Assembly: GCA_964540655.1 (NCBI GenBank)
Contig: CAZINR010000027.1
Location: 1 to 16,347, forward strand
Length of the DNA: 16,347 nucleotides
Direction: 5' to 3'
DNA from: CAZQBY01 sp964540655
Lineage (GTDB): Archaea > Altiarchaeota > Altiarchaeia > JAFGQM01
Below are positions 4,980 through 14,800 of the stretch, one piece after another (the first letter of the stretch is position 1; every line of letters begins with the position of its first letter). A program made the position numbers and the translations under genes. The notes under the pieces are model-generated. The model worked only from the letters and a program-made list of their open reading frames with translations, was not told where the DNA came from and ran no database searches.

Positions 4980-6136
4980 ATGCGCTCTATGTCCTCGCGG
5001 CTGGGCTTTACAGGATTGCAGCCTATAGCGCCCATCCCGAGCCTGAGAGAATAATCGGTTAGCCTTTTTATTTCCTTCCCGCTCATGCCGAACTCGCCCA
5101 GTCCCCTCCCAAGGCCTATTATCCCCAGCAGCCGCTCGACCGCCGTTGCGGATTTGAGGGCATTCCGACGGTCCGGGGTTGTGACTTCTTCGCCAAGAGC
5201 CTCGGCGATGTCGCAGTATTTCTGGACTGCTTCATCGTCCCCGTTCTCGATGTTGAACCTCATTATAGGGGGAGTCAGGGCCGCCAATGCCTGACCATGG
5301 GCTATGTTGGGAAAGACTCCTGACACGGTGTTGCCTATGCCGTGGACCATGACGGTCCTGGACGAGGTTATGCACAGACCGGCATAGGTGTCTGCCAGGG
5401 CCATGTCGCGCCTGGAGCGCGCATCCCCGTTGGCGAACGCGGAGGGAAGCGCGCCCGCTATGAGCGTCATCGCGCGCAGGCAGAGCACGTCCGTGATCGG
5501 GGTGGCCCTGCTGGATACGTAGGCCTCCATGACGTGCGCGAGTGCGTCAAAGCCCGTCTCGGCCGTAACCTTCGGCGGCATCGTGGAGACGATGTCCAGG
5601 TCGACGACCGACTCGGCCGGAAAGATGTGCTTCGAGCTGTAGGCGGCCTTCTCGCCCGTGTCCCGGTTGGTTATGACCGTGTACCACGTCACATGCGAGC
5701 CGGTGCCGCTTGTGGACGGGATGGCGATTATCGGAAGGGCCTTTTCCGTAGTCTCCTTCTCGCAGAGCACGTAGGGCCACACGTCTTTGTCATCGTGACC
5801 CATCCCCACTGCCATCACCTAGGCTGCGTCTATGGCAGTGCCGCCACCTATCGCTACGACGAGGTCGCAGCCGTTGTCCAGGCCTGCCTTCACACCTTTT
5901 TGAACCGTCCCCACGGTCGGGTTCGGCTCGACGCCCTCGAACAGCGTTACATCGATGCCCGCGCTTTCCAGGCTCGTCTTCGCCTTCTGCAGAAAGCCGT
6001 GCTTCCGCATCGAGCTCCTGCCGGTGACGAGAAGGGCGCTGTCGCCGTGCTGTTTGGCCCTCTTGCCTAACTCTGAGACCGTCTTCCTGCCGAAGAGCAG
6101 ATTCGCTTCCGGCAGAGAGAATGAGAACGACTCCAT
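4961..6136 (-). pseudogene. Iron-containing alcohol dehydrogenase with in-frame TAG at codon 106
   Basis: Both halves are in one frame and together give 391 codons, the normal size for group III Fe-dependent alcohol dehydrogenases. The start is 'MESFSFSLPEANLLFG'; an ATG 18 codons upstream would add residues unlike the family. The NAD motif 'GGGTAIDAA' is followed directly by TAG where the family has Lys (GGGSxxDxxK), then the protein resumes with 'PIIAIPSTSGTGSHVT'. Counting the TAG as residue 106, metal ligands Asp197, His201, His265 and His280 are all present. No other damage is visible. Explanations are a recent nonsense mutation (AAG to TAG is one change), a sequencing error, or amber decoding such as pyrrolysine. 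Neighbouring genes end naturally at TAG, which argues against general reassignment. The substrate is unknown. Confidence 0.85.
5819..5821 (-). other. In-frame TAG in the alcohol dehydrogenase at a conserved Lys position
   Basis: The complement of CTA at 5819-5821 reads TAG directly after 'GGGTAIDAA'. GTG and ATG follow, but with no Shine-Dalgarno sequence before them, so independent re-initiation is not supported. The downstream half would lack most of the nucleotide-binding domain. Confidence 0.9.
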
Positions 6137-6156
6137 GCTATTATTATCGCACAAAA

Positions 6157-6163
6157 GATAAAA
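6157..6163 (-). promoter_or_regulatory. TATA-like box for the alcohol dehydrogenase
   Basis: The minus strand reads TTTTATC here, 21-27 nt before the chosen ATG at 6136. That suggests a leaderless or very short-leader transcript. No Shine-Dalgarno precedes the ATG. This spacing also supports the 6136 start over the upstream ATG at 6190. Confidence 0.45.
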
Positions 6164-6208
6164 GTCAGGTAGCTGGAATCTTTGAATCAACGCCGATTCG
6201 GGGGAAAC

Positions 6209-6216
6209 TTTTTATA
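6209..6216 (+). promoter_or_regulatory. TATA box of the first surface-protein gene
   Basis: TTTTTATA is preceded by purine-rich GGGGGAAAC, a plausible B-recognition element. The predicted start site is about 25-30 nt downstream, near the GTCGTG at 6238-6243, giving a leader of roughly 38 nt. This box and the dehydrogenase box on the other strand share one short divergent intergenic region. Confidence 0.6.
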
Positions 6217-6235
6217 GGACATCCCATTACTCTAC

Positions 6236-6277
6236 CGGTCGTGGAGAAGTCATTCACCGACCAGTTTTGGGTGGTCG
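6236..6277 (+). promoter_or_regulatory. Surface-protein leader with alternative hairpins over the ribosome binding site
   Basis: GGTGGTC just before the ATG can pair along its whole length with the archaeal 16S tail, with one G-U pair. TGGTCG (6272-6277) can also pair with CGACCA (6258-6263), hiding that site. CGACC (6258-6262) can instead pair with GGTCG (6237-6241), freeing it. The two pairings exclude each other. Stems are only 5-6 bp, so regulation is speculative. Confidence 0.35.
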
Positions 6278-9200
6278 ATGAAGTCTAGGCATCTACTGTT
6301 AGGAGTATGTCTAATACTAGTAGCACTGAGCCTAGCCTACGCCGCGGATGACGGGTGGATACATAGCAGCCTGTCGATTTTAACAGACAAATCCGCCTAT
6401 GCCCTGAACGAGACTGTCAACATAACCGTGGTGGCGCCCGACAACACTAGCTCTGATCTGATAATAAAGACGCCGTCGGGCGAGTTGCTCTCACTTCTCC
6501 ACAACCAGACGGGCTCATTCTCAACCCGTTACATCCCCGATAAGGCGGGGCCGTACACCGCTTCGTGCGAGTTCGACTTTTCCACGACCATGGAAGCCAA
6601 CTTCAGCGTAGCGGAAGCCGGCCCCGCCGGGGATGCATCAAACTCGACCGAGGACATCAGACGCGAAGCTCTCCGGAAGCTTCTGGAGAACGCTTCGGTT
6701 AAGGTGAACGAGAGCGAATGCTCTTTGGGTGGGGAGATCTCCATAGGTGCCGAGGCGCCGGAGAACGTCTCCTGCAGGCTGTCGATATCCACGCCCTCCG
6801 AGCAGGAGCTTGTGCTGATGTCGAATCGATCGGGCTCATTCTCAACCCGCTACACTCCCAAGGAAGAGGGGCCGCATACCGTCAGGTGCGAGTTCGACTT
6901 TTCCACGACCATGGAAGCCAACTTCACCGTGGTTGCGGCCCCTGCGGGGGGTGTAGGCAACGGGACAGACGAGAACGATACGGGAGATGGGGAGCGGCCC
7001 GGACTGCCGAAGGCCGTGGCTCTGAGGACTGTGAACGCCTCTTATGAGATGGGTGAGGAGGTGGTGATAGTCGCGACCATGCCTGAGAACGTCTCCTGCA
7101 GGCTGACTGTAGTCACGCCCCTGAACGAGTCGTTCATGCTACTGTCAAACCGCTCAGGCTCATTCTCAACCCGCTACAGCCCGAAGGAGTCGGGACCGTA
7201 CACCGCCGTGTGTGATTTCACGGACTTTTCCACGACCATGGAAGCCAACTTCACCGTGGCGGGCGGTCCCGGCTGGGCTGTAGATAACCTTACTGCTAAT
7301 GATACCGAGGCTACTAACGCGAGCATGGGCAATGTCACGAATGCTACGGGTATCGGGTACAATATTAGCGACGGGACCAATAAAAGCCGGCATAGGACAG
7401 GAAAGCTGCCGGCGTCCGTCAACATAAGCACCAGCAAGGGCTTCTCGTTCGGCGCGAGCATCAGGGTTATGGAAGACGGACTGGCAGAGCTAAGGCCGGA
7501 GAGGTCGCCCGTGAAAAGGATATCCTTCGTGGGGTTGAACCTATCCCGGCAGTTCGAGTTGGGGATAGAGGAGGTCCCGAAAGAGAAGATTCCGGAAAAG
7601 AGGTTCGTAAAGGCCTACGCCATCGACCCGAGCAGGCTGGAATTCGAGAGGGCCTTCGTCACCGTGACTGCGACCGGGAGCCAGCTCTACAAGTGCGCTG
7701 AGTGGAATTTCACGGAGCAGACGTGCGAGGGCAGCTGGGAGCTCTACAAGACCGGCCTGGTCCCGGGAGAGAACTACACATTCATAATCACGCCGGACGA
7801 CCCCGCTTTCGGGGAGGGCATAACAGTCATAAACGTCCAGAGCCACCCCACCGTGGGCGGGGAATGGATTGTGAGGTTCAACACCACGGGGCAGGCCAAT
7901 CTGAGCATAAGGGGAGTGGACGGGACCACATGGAGCGACTCCGACGAGAGTGAAGATTTGAGGTTCCTGGAGCTGAGGTGCGGCGAAGAGGTCCTGGAGT
8001 ACGAATGGGTCAACGGGTCGGTCTTCATAGAGGATTATGCATGTGACAAGGCCGCATACGAGGTGAGCAAGGTGCTGACTCCAGGAAAGCACACCCTGGA
8101 GTTCAGCTTCGGCGATGATGTCGCGTATGCGCACAACCAGGTCAGCTGGTGGGACGACACATGGGGCTTCAGGAAGCGGCTGAACATAACCAACAACGTC
8201 GCGTCGGTCCTGAGGGAGGGCTACTCCATCAACCTCACCCTGGACACGAACCAGCTCGTGGAGACTAACAAGCTCCTCGCCAACTGCTCGGACTTGAGGA
8301 TAGTCTGGTGGAACGGGACCGACCACGTCGAGCTGGACAGGGTCAACGAGACCGCCTGCAACACCAGCGCCACCCAGATATGGTTCCGGCTGCAGGAGAA
8401 CATCTCCGCCAGCGGGTGGAACGCGTCGTACTACATGTACTACGACAACCCCTCGGCTGACAGCCCGCCGGACAACAAGAGCAACGTCTATTACCTGTGG
8501 GAGGACTTCGAGGACCAGTCGCACCCGTTCACGAACGGCAATCTGAACCCGAGCGTTACCACGGGCGCGAAGAAGAACGGCAACTACGGGCTCTACGGCA
8601 ACGGCGCCGCCGGCTACAGGCGCGCGGTCAAGCCGGAGAACCTCCAGAGGGGCATGATGATAGAGGGCTGGGTATGGTCCGGGCCCGGGACTGCCAACGC
8701 CGACCTCCCCGGCCTCCTCTTCGGCATGGTCCCGGCCACCGAGAGAAACGGCTACCAGATGGAGATAGACTGGCGCAACAGCGGCACGAGCCAGATCAGG
8801 CTCAACTGGAACAGCGGCTCGCCGCTGGACACCTGTTTGGACGTCGACACGGATACCTGGTATTATCTGAGGACGGCATGGGATGAGAGCGGCAACATAG
8901 ACGGCACAATCTTCAACGAGGACGGGAGCGTCTTCGACACGCTCTCGGCGTCCGACAGCACATACACCTCGGGCTACTACGGTCCGGGGGCCTACAGGGA
9001 GGGGCGATGGGACGACATACTGGTGAGGTTGTATTTCTCCCAGGAGCCGACAGTGGCGCTCGGAAGCCAGGAGGCAAACAAGATTGCTGTGACTCTAGTC
9101 TCGCCCTCTCCGGGCTACACCACCAACCAGCCGATAACCTTCAACTGCTCAGCGATTACCGGGTCGGGGAAGGAACTGGAGAACATATCGCTATACGGCA

Positions 9201-11794
9201 ACTGGAGCGGGGGCTGGCACAGAAACGAGACCAACACCACGGTCACCGGCAGGAGCAACTGGACCGCGTTCACAAAGACCATAACCACCGACGGCACCTA
9301 TGAGTGGAACTGCCTCGCCTACGACAACTCCACGGGCGATGCCTACGACTGGGGGGACGTCAACTACACATTCACAATAGATGCGAACGGGCCCACTGTG
9401 AGCATAATAACCCCGTCCGGGACATTCCCCGACACCACTCCCACGGTCAATGTCAGCTTCGGAGAGACAGTGGAAGAGGCATGGTACAACATAGACCAGG
9501 GCCAGAACATAACCCTCTGCAGCTCCTGCTCCTCTATCGATGACGTCTACCTCAACCTGGCCGAGGGCTCCTACACCATCTACGTCTTCGCCAACGACAG
9601 CTTCGGCAATGAAGGCACCGACTCGAGCGCCTTCACCATCGACATGAACGGCAACTACTACGACACCTACAACGACCCCTCCAGCATAGAGGAATACAAC
9701 GAAATCGAGTGGGAGAGAGGCAACATGAGCTTCACGGGGGTCGCGGAGGGCTGGTGGAACTCGTCCTGGTCGTACAGAAAGAGGCTGAACATAACCAACA
9801 GCATGGCTTCGGTCCTGGAGGCGAACCATTCGATAAACTTTACTCTGGACACGAACAGCCTGGTAGATGCGGACAAGCTCCTGGCCAACTGCTCGGACTT
9901 GAGGATAGTCTGGTGGAACGGGACCGACCACGTCGAGCTGGACAGGGTCAACGAGACCGCCTGCAACACCAGCGCCACCCAGATATGGTTCCGGCTGCAG
10001 GAGAACATCTCCGCCAGCGGGTGGAACGCGTCGTACTACATGTACTACGACAACCCGTCCGCGGGGAGCCCGCCGGAGAACCGCAGCAACGTCTACCTGT
10101 TCTGGGACGATTTCAATGATGGGAATAACGATGGCTGGACCGAGCACAACGGCGACTGGTACGTCACAGGCAATACCTATTACCAGGCCAGCGATTTGAC
10201 GACTTATGTGATAACTTCCATTGGGGACTCGGGCTGGTCGGATTACATCCTAGAGACGAGGATAAACATAGCCTCTGGGGGTGCCACGGGCGGCTTCGCC
10301 GGCGTCCTGTTCAGGTTCCAGGACGTCGACAACCACTACGCGGTGATACTGGACGACAGGGATCCCGACAGCATATGGATACGGCAGTGGATAAGCGGCA
10401 GCTATACGACCGACCCGCAGGAATGGGACGACGTCAGTATGAACAGGGACGCCTGGTACGATCTCAAGGTAGAGGTGTACGACTGCGGCAGCAATGACTG
10501 CATAGCCGCTTACTTCAACGGTTACAGGCACGCCTACAATTACACCCAGTACGACAGCGGCGAAATAGCGCTCATGATGCACGGTACACAGGCCTATTAC
10601 GACAACATAAAGGTCAGGAGGTATGCGTCCTCGGAGCCGTCCGTGTCCGCTCTAGCAGAAACTTATAAGGGTGGGGGCGGCTCAAGCAACTTCACCTCGA
10701 CGGTGATAAACACCACCGACAACATCACCGGGATAACAAACGTAACGTGGAGCGAGTTCAACACTGATGCAAACAATAACATAACGGTAGAGATATCTGT
10801 AGACAACGGCAACACATGGTACGACGCGGCCAACGGCTCTCCCATAACGGGGTTCACCGAAAACAACAGCCTGGTGTACAGGGTGACCTTCACGACCAAC
10901 GGTTCGAAGAGGCTGGCCCTGCTGGACATGAACATAAGCTGGAGCGAGGTGCCGGGGGACTCTACGCCCCCGAGCCTCGACTGGAACTGGACGGACATAA
11001 ACTCGACCATTAACACGAGCTCGACTACTGTCTGCGTCAACGCCTCGGAGACGGTCAACTGCACGCTGCACTTCGCCGGAACGGATTACGTCAACAGCAC
11101 CAGCTCCACCAACGTCTGCTGGACCGTGACCGGCCTGAGCAAGGGCAACCACACCCCGGTAAACGCCACCTGCGATGACGCCAGCGGCAACGAAGCCAAC
11201 ACCAGCAACGCCTGGGTCTATGCCAGGCCGGACATGTGGCACGACTTCTGCGGCAACATTTCCGGAATCATCGTCCTCAGGAACGTCTCGGTAGTCTACA
11301 ACTGGACTTGGAGCGGAGACGGCAACATCTACGCATACTCTTCCAATGCGGACATAGACTGGGGCAGCCTGGTCGCGCTGGGCAGGACGGCCGCGGGAGA
11401 CGCTGCGACCGACGACTTCGAGGAGGTTGACGAAGTCCTGGAGACGAGCTCCTACATCAACAACACCAACATCACCTTCAGCACGGACGGGAGCTCGCCT
11501 AAGAACACCACCAGCTTCACGATTAACACCCAGACTGTGACCGACGTGCCCATAGTCAACAGCACGGACACCTGGAGCTTCATAACCGGCATACTCTGGG
11601 ACTCCAGCGACACGGTGGGGGACAACGAGTTCGATTCCGCGGACAACGAGGACCTGGTCTTCGTCGCGAAGATTAACCGGACCGCCTCCAGCGCATGCTC
11701 GGAGGGGGCGAACTACGAGATCCTGCTGCCGGACACTCTGGATACGTACAAGGGCGGCGCGAGCGTGAGCTTCTCAGTTGAATACGTAAACTGA
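6278..11794 (+). CDS. Giant secreted multidomain surface protein with two DUF2341 domains
   Basis: This 1838-residue protein starts with a Sec signal peptide ('LLLGVCLILVALSLAYA', cut near residue 23). Three beta repeats follow at about 30-112, 137-221 and 245-329, each with 'RSGSFSTRY' or a close match and 'FSTTMEANF'. After a sequon-rich linker comes a conserved domain (about 376-615) with 'DPSRLEFE', 'LYKCAEWNF' and 'EDPAFGE'-like motifs. Then come DUF2341 (from W624), a LamG-like beta domain, two Ig-like domains (about 931-1125), a second DUF2341 (from W1159), another LamG-like domain and Ig-like C-terminal domains ending 'FSVEYVN'. Asn-X-Ser/Thr sites are abundant, suggesting heavy N-glycosylation. 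No C-terminal membrane anchor is seen, so it may be held by partners or released. The role is probably adhesion, envelope structure or glycan binding; the substrate is unknown. The neighbouring gene is a paralogue. Confidence 0.93.
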   Translation: MKSRHLLLGVCLILVALSLAYAADDGWIHSSLSILTDKSAYALNETVNITVVAPDNTSSDLIIKTPSGELLSLLHNQTGSFSTRYIPDKAGPYTASCEFDFSTTMEANFSVAEAGPAGDASNSTEDIRREALRKLLENASVKVNESECSLGGEISIGAEAPENVSCRLSISTPSEQELVLMSNRSGSFSTRYTPKEEGPHTVRCEFDFSTTMEANFTVVAAPAGGVGNGTDENDTGDGERPGLPKAVALRTVNASYEMGEEVVIVATMPENVSCRLTVVTPLNESFMLLSNRSGSFSTRYSPKESGPYTAVCDFTDFSTTMEANFTVAGGPGWAVDNLTANDTEATNASMGNVTNATGIGYNISDGTNKSRHRTGKLPASVNISTSKGFSFGASIRVMEDGLAELRPERSPVKRISFVGLNLSRQFELGIEEVPKEKIPEKRFVKAYAIDPSRLEFERAFVTVTATGSQLYKCAEWNFTEQTCEGSWELYKTGLVPGENYTFIITPDDPAFGEGITVINVQSHPTVGGEWIVRFNTTGQANLSIRGVDGTTWSDSDESEDLRFLELRCGEEVLEYEWVNGSVFIEDYACDKAAYEVSKVLTPGKHTLEFSFGDDVAYAHNQVSWWDDTWGFRKRLNITNNVASVLREGYSINLTLDTNQLVETNKLLANCSDLRIVWWNGTDHVELDRVNETACNTSATQIWFRLQENISASGWNASYYMYYDNPSADSPPDNKSNVYYLWEDFEDQSHPFTNGNLNPSVTTGAKKNGNYGLYGNGAAGYRRAVKPENLQRGMMIEGWVWSGPGTANADLPGLLFGMVPATERNGYQMEIDWRNSGTSQIRLNWNSGSPLDTCLDVDTDTWYYLRTAWDESGNIDGTIFNEDGSVFDTLSASDSTYTSGYYGPGAYREGRWDDILVRLYFSQEPTVALGSQEANKIAVTLVSPSPGYTTNQPITFNCSAITGSGKELENISLYGNWSGGWHRNETNTTVTGRSNWTAFTKTITTDGTYEWNCLAYDNSTGDAYDWGDVNYTFTIDANGPTVSIITPSGTFPDTTPTVNVSFGETVEEAWYNIDQGQNITLCSSCSSIDDVYLNLAEGSYTIYVFANDSFGNEGTDSSAFTIDMNGNYYDTYNDPSSIEEYNEIEWERGNMSFTGVAEGWWNSSWSYRKRLNITNSMASVLEANHSINFTLDTNSLVDADKLLANCSDLRIVWWNGTDHVELDRVNETACNTSATQIWFRLQENISASGWNASYYMYYDNPSAGSPPENRSNVYLFWDDFNDGNNDGWTEHNGDWYVTGNTYYQASDLTTYVITSIGDSGWSDYILETRINIASGGATGGFAGVLFRFQDVDNHYAVILDDRDPDSIWIRQWISGSYTTDPQEWDDVSMNRDAWYDLKVEVYDCGSNDCIAAYFNGYRHAYNYTQYDSGEIALMMHGTQAYYDNIKVRRYASSEPSVSALAETYKGGGGSSNFTSTVINTTDNITGITNVTWSEFNTDANNNITVEISVDNGNTWYDAANGSPITGFTENNSLVYRVTFTTNGSKRLALLDMNISWSEVPGDSTPPSLDWNWTDINSTINTSSTTVCVNASETVNCTLHFAGTDYVNSTSSTNVCWTVTGLSKGNHTPVNATCDDASGNEANTSNAWVYARPDMWHDFCGNISGIIVLRNVSVVYNWTWSGDGNIYAYSSNADIDWGSLVALGRTAAGDAATDDFEEVDEVLETSSYINNTNITFSTDGSSPKNTTSFTINTQTVTDVPIVNSTDTWSFITGILWDSSDTVGDNEFDSADNEDLVFVAKINRTASSACSEGANYEILLPDTLDTYKGGASVSFSVEYVN
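6565..6926 (+). repeat. Near-identical DNA patches in the N-terminal beta repeats
   Basis: Bases 6565-6605 and 6886-6926 are identical over 41 nt. A 37-nt stretch at 6896-6932 is identical to 7223-7259. They encode the end of each beta repeat ('FSTTMEANF'). The sequence between repeats is much more divergent, including at silent sites. Confidence 0.9.
8279..8451 (+). repeat. 173-bp exact repeat in DUF2341, copy 1
   Basis: This stretch is identical base for base to 9884-10056, an offset of 1605. It encodes the core of the first DUF2341 domain, from 'ANCSDLRIVWW' to 'YYMYYDNP'. Identity stops abruptly at both sides (8278 and 8452 differ), while the surrounding domain sequence is only moderately similar. 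Confidence 0.93.
9884..10056 (+). repeat. 173-bp exact repeat in DUF2341, copy 2
   Basis: This is the second copy of the block at 8279-8451, in the second DUF2341 domain. No silent differences exist within the block, which points to recent gene conversion or duplication rather than old domain duplication. An assembly collapse cannot be excluded. Confidence 0.93.
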
Positions 11795-11867
11795 GACAGC
11801 ATCCTTTTTAAGATTTCTTCTGTAACCCATAGCGTCGTGAGAGGCCCAGAAGGGTTCGTGGGTGGTG
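11795..11867 (+). promoter_or_regulatory. Promoter and leader of the second surface-protein gene
   Basis: TTTTTAA (11805-11811) is a TATA-like box 57-63 nt before the ATG, about the same layout as the first gene. GTCGTGAGAG (11834-11843) falls at the predicted start site and resembles GTCGTGGAGA (6238-6247) in the first gene's leader. GGTGGTG next to the ATG is a good match to the archaeal 16S tail. The T-run after the first gene's stop could also terminate its transcript. Confidence 0.5.
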
Positions 11868-14800
11868 ATGGATCACAGATACCCAGCACTAGGATTATGC
11901 GTATTTTTGCTCGCGCTCAGCCTTGCTTATGCTATTGATAGCAGCCCAGCATATATCGTGTCCCTTACGACCGACAAGCGGGGCTATGACCTGGGCGAAC
12001 CATCCAACATAAGCGTCATCGCGCCCGAAAACATCTCATCAGCTCTGACCATAGAATCCCCCTCAGGGGAGCTCCTGTCCCTCATGCTCAACAGATCGGG
12101 CTCATTCTCAACCCTCTACACTCCCCGGGAAGTCGGGAACTACACCACTACCTGTGAGTTCTTCGGCCTTTTCACGACACTCGAAGCCAACTTCACCGTA
12201 GCGGAGCCGCTACCGGGGAGTGCGGAGGACAACCTGACGGACAGCAGCGATTCGGGGGGCGGTGACTCCACGGAGAATATCCCTTATAACCGGACCGACA
12301 AGAACGGGACTTTCGAACAAAATCGCAATGAGAGCGTGATTCCGTCCAACGAGACGGATGAGGCCTATAACAAAACTAAAGGTCGAATAAACGATACAGA
12401 GGAGATTCCATCCAACGACACCGTGAACGAAACGGCTTCGGAAGCCTCTCTCTACGTGGAAGCGAGGGAGTACATGCTCGGCGAAGAAGTGAGCATGCAG
12501 TTGTACGTCCCACAAGATTCAAACCCTTCTTTGACTATCATAACCCCGCGTGGGGAAGCACTGTCTCTGCTGCTCAATGAGACCGGCGTAGTTCACAAGA
12601 AGTACTCTCCGCGGGAAGAGGGGGATTACAACATATTCTACAGGATTCCCAAATCGGGCGTTGATTTGAAGGCAGGGTTCACAGTGAAGGTGGAGGATGC
12701 TTCTGTGGGGGAGAACGCCTCGGATGGAACTGAAAAAGTCCATGATGAGGGGATTGCATCCAACCTGAGCAAAGTTACTTCCAACAGGACAGAGCCTCAG
12801 GATACCGAGGCATCAATCACTGTGGCCGAGGACGAATACTCAATAGGCGAGGAGGTGGCGATAAACGTGAGCATGCCCAAAGACCTCAGGTGCGAGCTTT
12901 CCATAACCACGCCCTCCGGAGAGGTGTTGTCGCTCATGTCGGTAGAATCAGGCTCATCCTCAGCCCGCTACAGCCCCAAGGAGGCAGGGTCCTACACCGC
13001 CACCTGCGGTTCCCTGAACCTCTCGACGACATTCGCGGTGTCGGGACCCGTCCTCCGGGCTGGGCTGTGGGAGAGCGCAACCTTCAGGGCGGGAGGTAGA
13101 GGCAAGGTGGATGCCGACGTAAGGATGACTGCCAGCGATTGCCTGGAGGTGATTCCCTCAAGAACACCCATCAAGAGAATCGAGTTCAACAACATAAACG
13201 TCTCACGAGGGCTCGATTTGGGGCTGGATGAAATACCCGGCAGGAGGGTGAAGGAAAAGGAATTCGTCAGGGTTTACGCTATCGACCCCAGCAGGCTCGA
13301 TTTTGATTATGCCGAGGTCAGCGTCAACGCCACCGGCCACCGCCTCTACAAGTGCGCAGAATGGGATTTCGACGAGCAGGAGTGCGAGGGTGAATGGGAG
13401 CCGTTCATAAGAACGCTCACTCCGGGCAAGGAGTACAACTTCACCCTGACCGCCGAGGACCCCGCATTCGGCGAGAGCCTGACCATACTCAACATCCAGT
13501 CTTATCCCACCGTGGGGGGGAACTGGACGGTCAGGTTCAACACCACTGGAAGGGCCGACCTCGCCATAAAGGCCATCAGCGGGACCTCCTGGCACAACGT
13601 CGACGAGGACAGGGATCTGAAGTTCATGGAGTTGAGGTGCGGGGATGAAGAGCTGGATTATGAGTGGCTGCCGGGTGGTACGGTCTTCATAGAGGACTAC
13701 GAGTGCGACGAGACGGGCTATGAAGTCAGCAAGGCCCTCACCCCGGGCAAGCACTATCTTGAGTTCAAGTTCGGAGGGATACGGAAGCTGGCCAGCAACG
13801 ACGCAGACATGTTCGAGACAGGCATCGTCGAGACGTTCGGCTGGACGACCGTGAACACCAAACGGGCTTATGTCAACCCGATAGTGGTGGCCTTCCCGAG
13901 AGAGGGCTACGAGAGGAGCGCCGACGCCGAGGTGGCGATGCCTATAATCGATAACGTAACATCCAACAGCTTCAGGGTCCAGCTGAGGAATGAGAGCATT
14001 CCCCTCTCAGGTAATGTGAGTTACATAGTCGTCGAGAACGGTTCGCACACGCTCTCCAACGGCATGCTCCTGCAGGCGGGCAGATACGAGCCTGTGGACT
14101 ACTACGACGCGAACAGCGAGTCTGCGTCCTCATACAAGCCCATAACCTTCCACACCGCCTACGGCTCGGCCCCCAGTGTGATAGCCAGCCCTAACAATGC
14201 GTCCGCAAACGACTGGGTTTCCGTAAGATATCACACTGGCACCATATCCACGACTGGCATAGAGGTATCTCTGGAGCTAGACCAAACCTACGGAAACGCT
14301 CCAGTGGCAGCCAGCCCGACCAACTCGATAGGGTGGGTGGCCATGAACCGGACAAGCGCGACCGACATGGAGGGCGGGTTAAAAACGAGCATAAGCCAGG
14401 ACCCCGACTCGAGCAACTGGAACTCGGTGAGCTTCAGCAACACTTACACGACCCCCTTGTTCTTCGCACTTGGCGAACAAGCCGGCGGGACGGACCCCTG
14501 CCGCATAGGAACCAGGAATCTCGGCACGACAGGAGTGGACGTCAGAATCACCGAGGAGAGGACGGACGACGAGCAGACACACGCGACTGAAGAGGCGCTC
14601 TGGATGGCCTTTGAATCCGAACTGGGCCAGAATCCGGCAAGCGCCCCGGACAACATAACCTGCGACGGGGGCGAGTGCAACATAACGGTTGACGAGGGCG
14701 TCACCCTCAACGCCTCCGGCTCGATAGACCCGGAAGGCGACAACATAACCTATTTCATCGAGGCTTCCCTGGACAACGAGAGTACCTCCGAAGACCAGGA

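Noticed and set aside
5819..5821. Whole-genome TAG reassignment to pyrrolysine
   Set aside because: At least four neighbouring genes end at TAG in sensible positions. Reading through would extend AhpD-like by dozens of unrelated residues, so only site-specific decoding or mutation stays open.
5342..6070. Open frame of 242 codons on the + strand opposite the alcohol dehydrogenase
   Set aside because: It is antisense to a clearly recognisable protein, has low-complexity Arg/Gly/His composition and no family motif.
7541..8524. Long open frame on the minus strand inside the first surface gene (similar ones at 9191-10147 and 15447-16076)
   Set aside because: These are shadows caused by high-GC, codon-biased sense sequence. 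They have no recognisable domains, and parts appear twice simply because the sense DNA is repeated.
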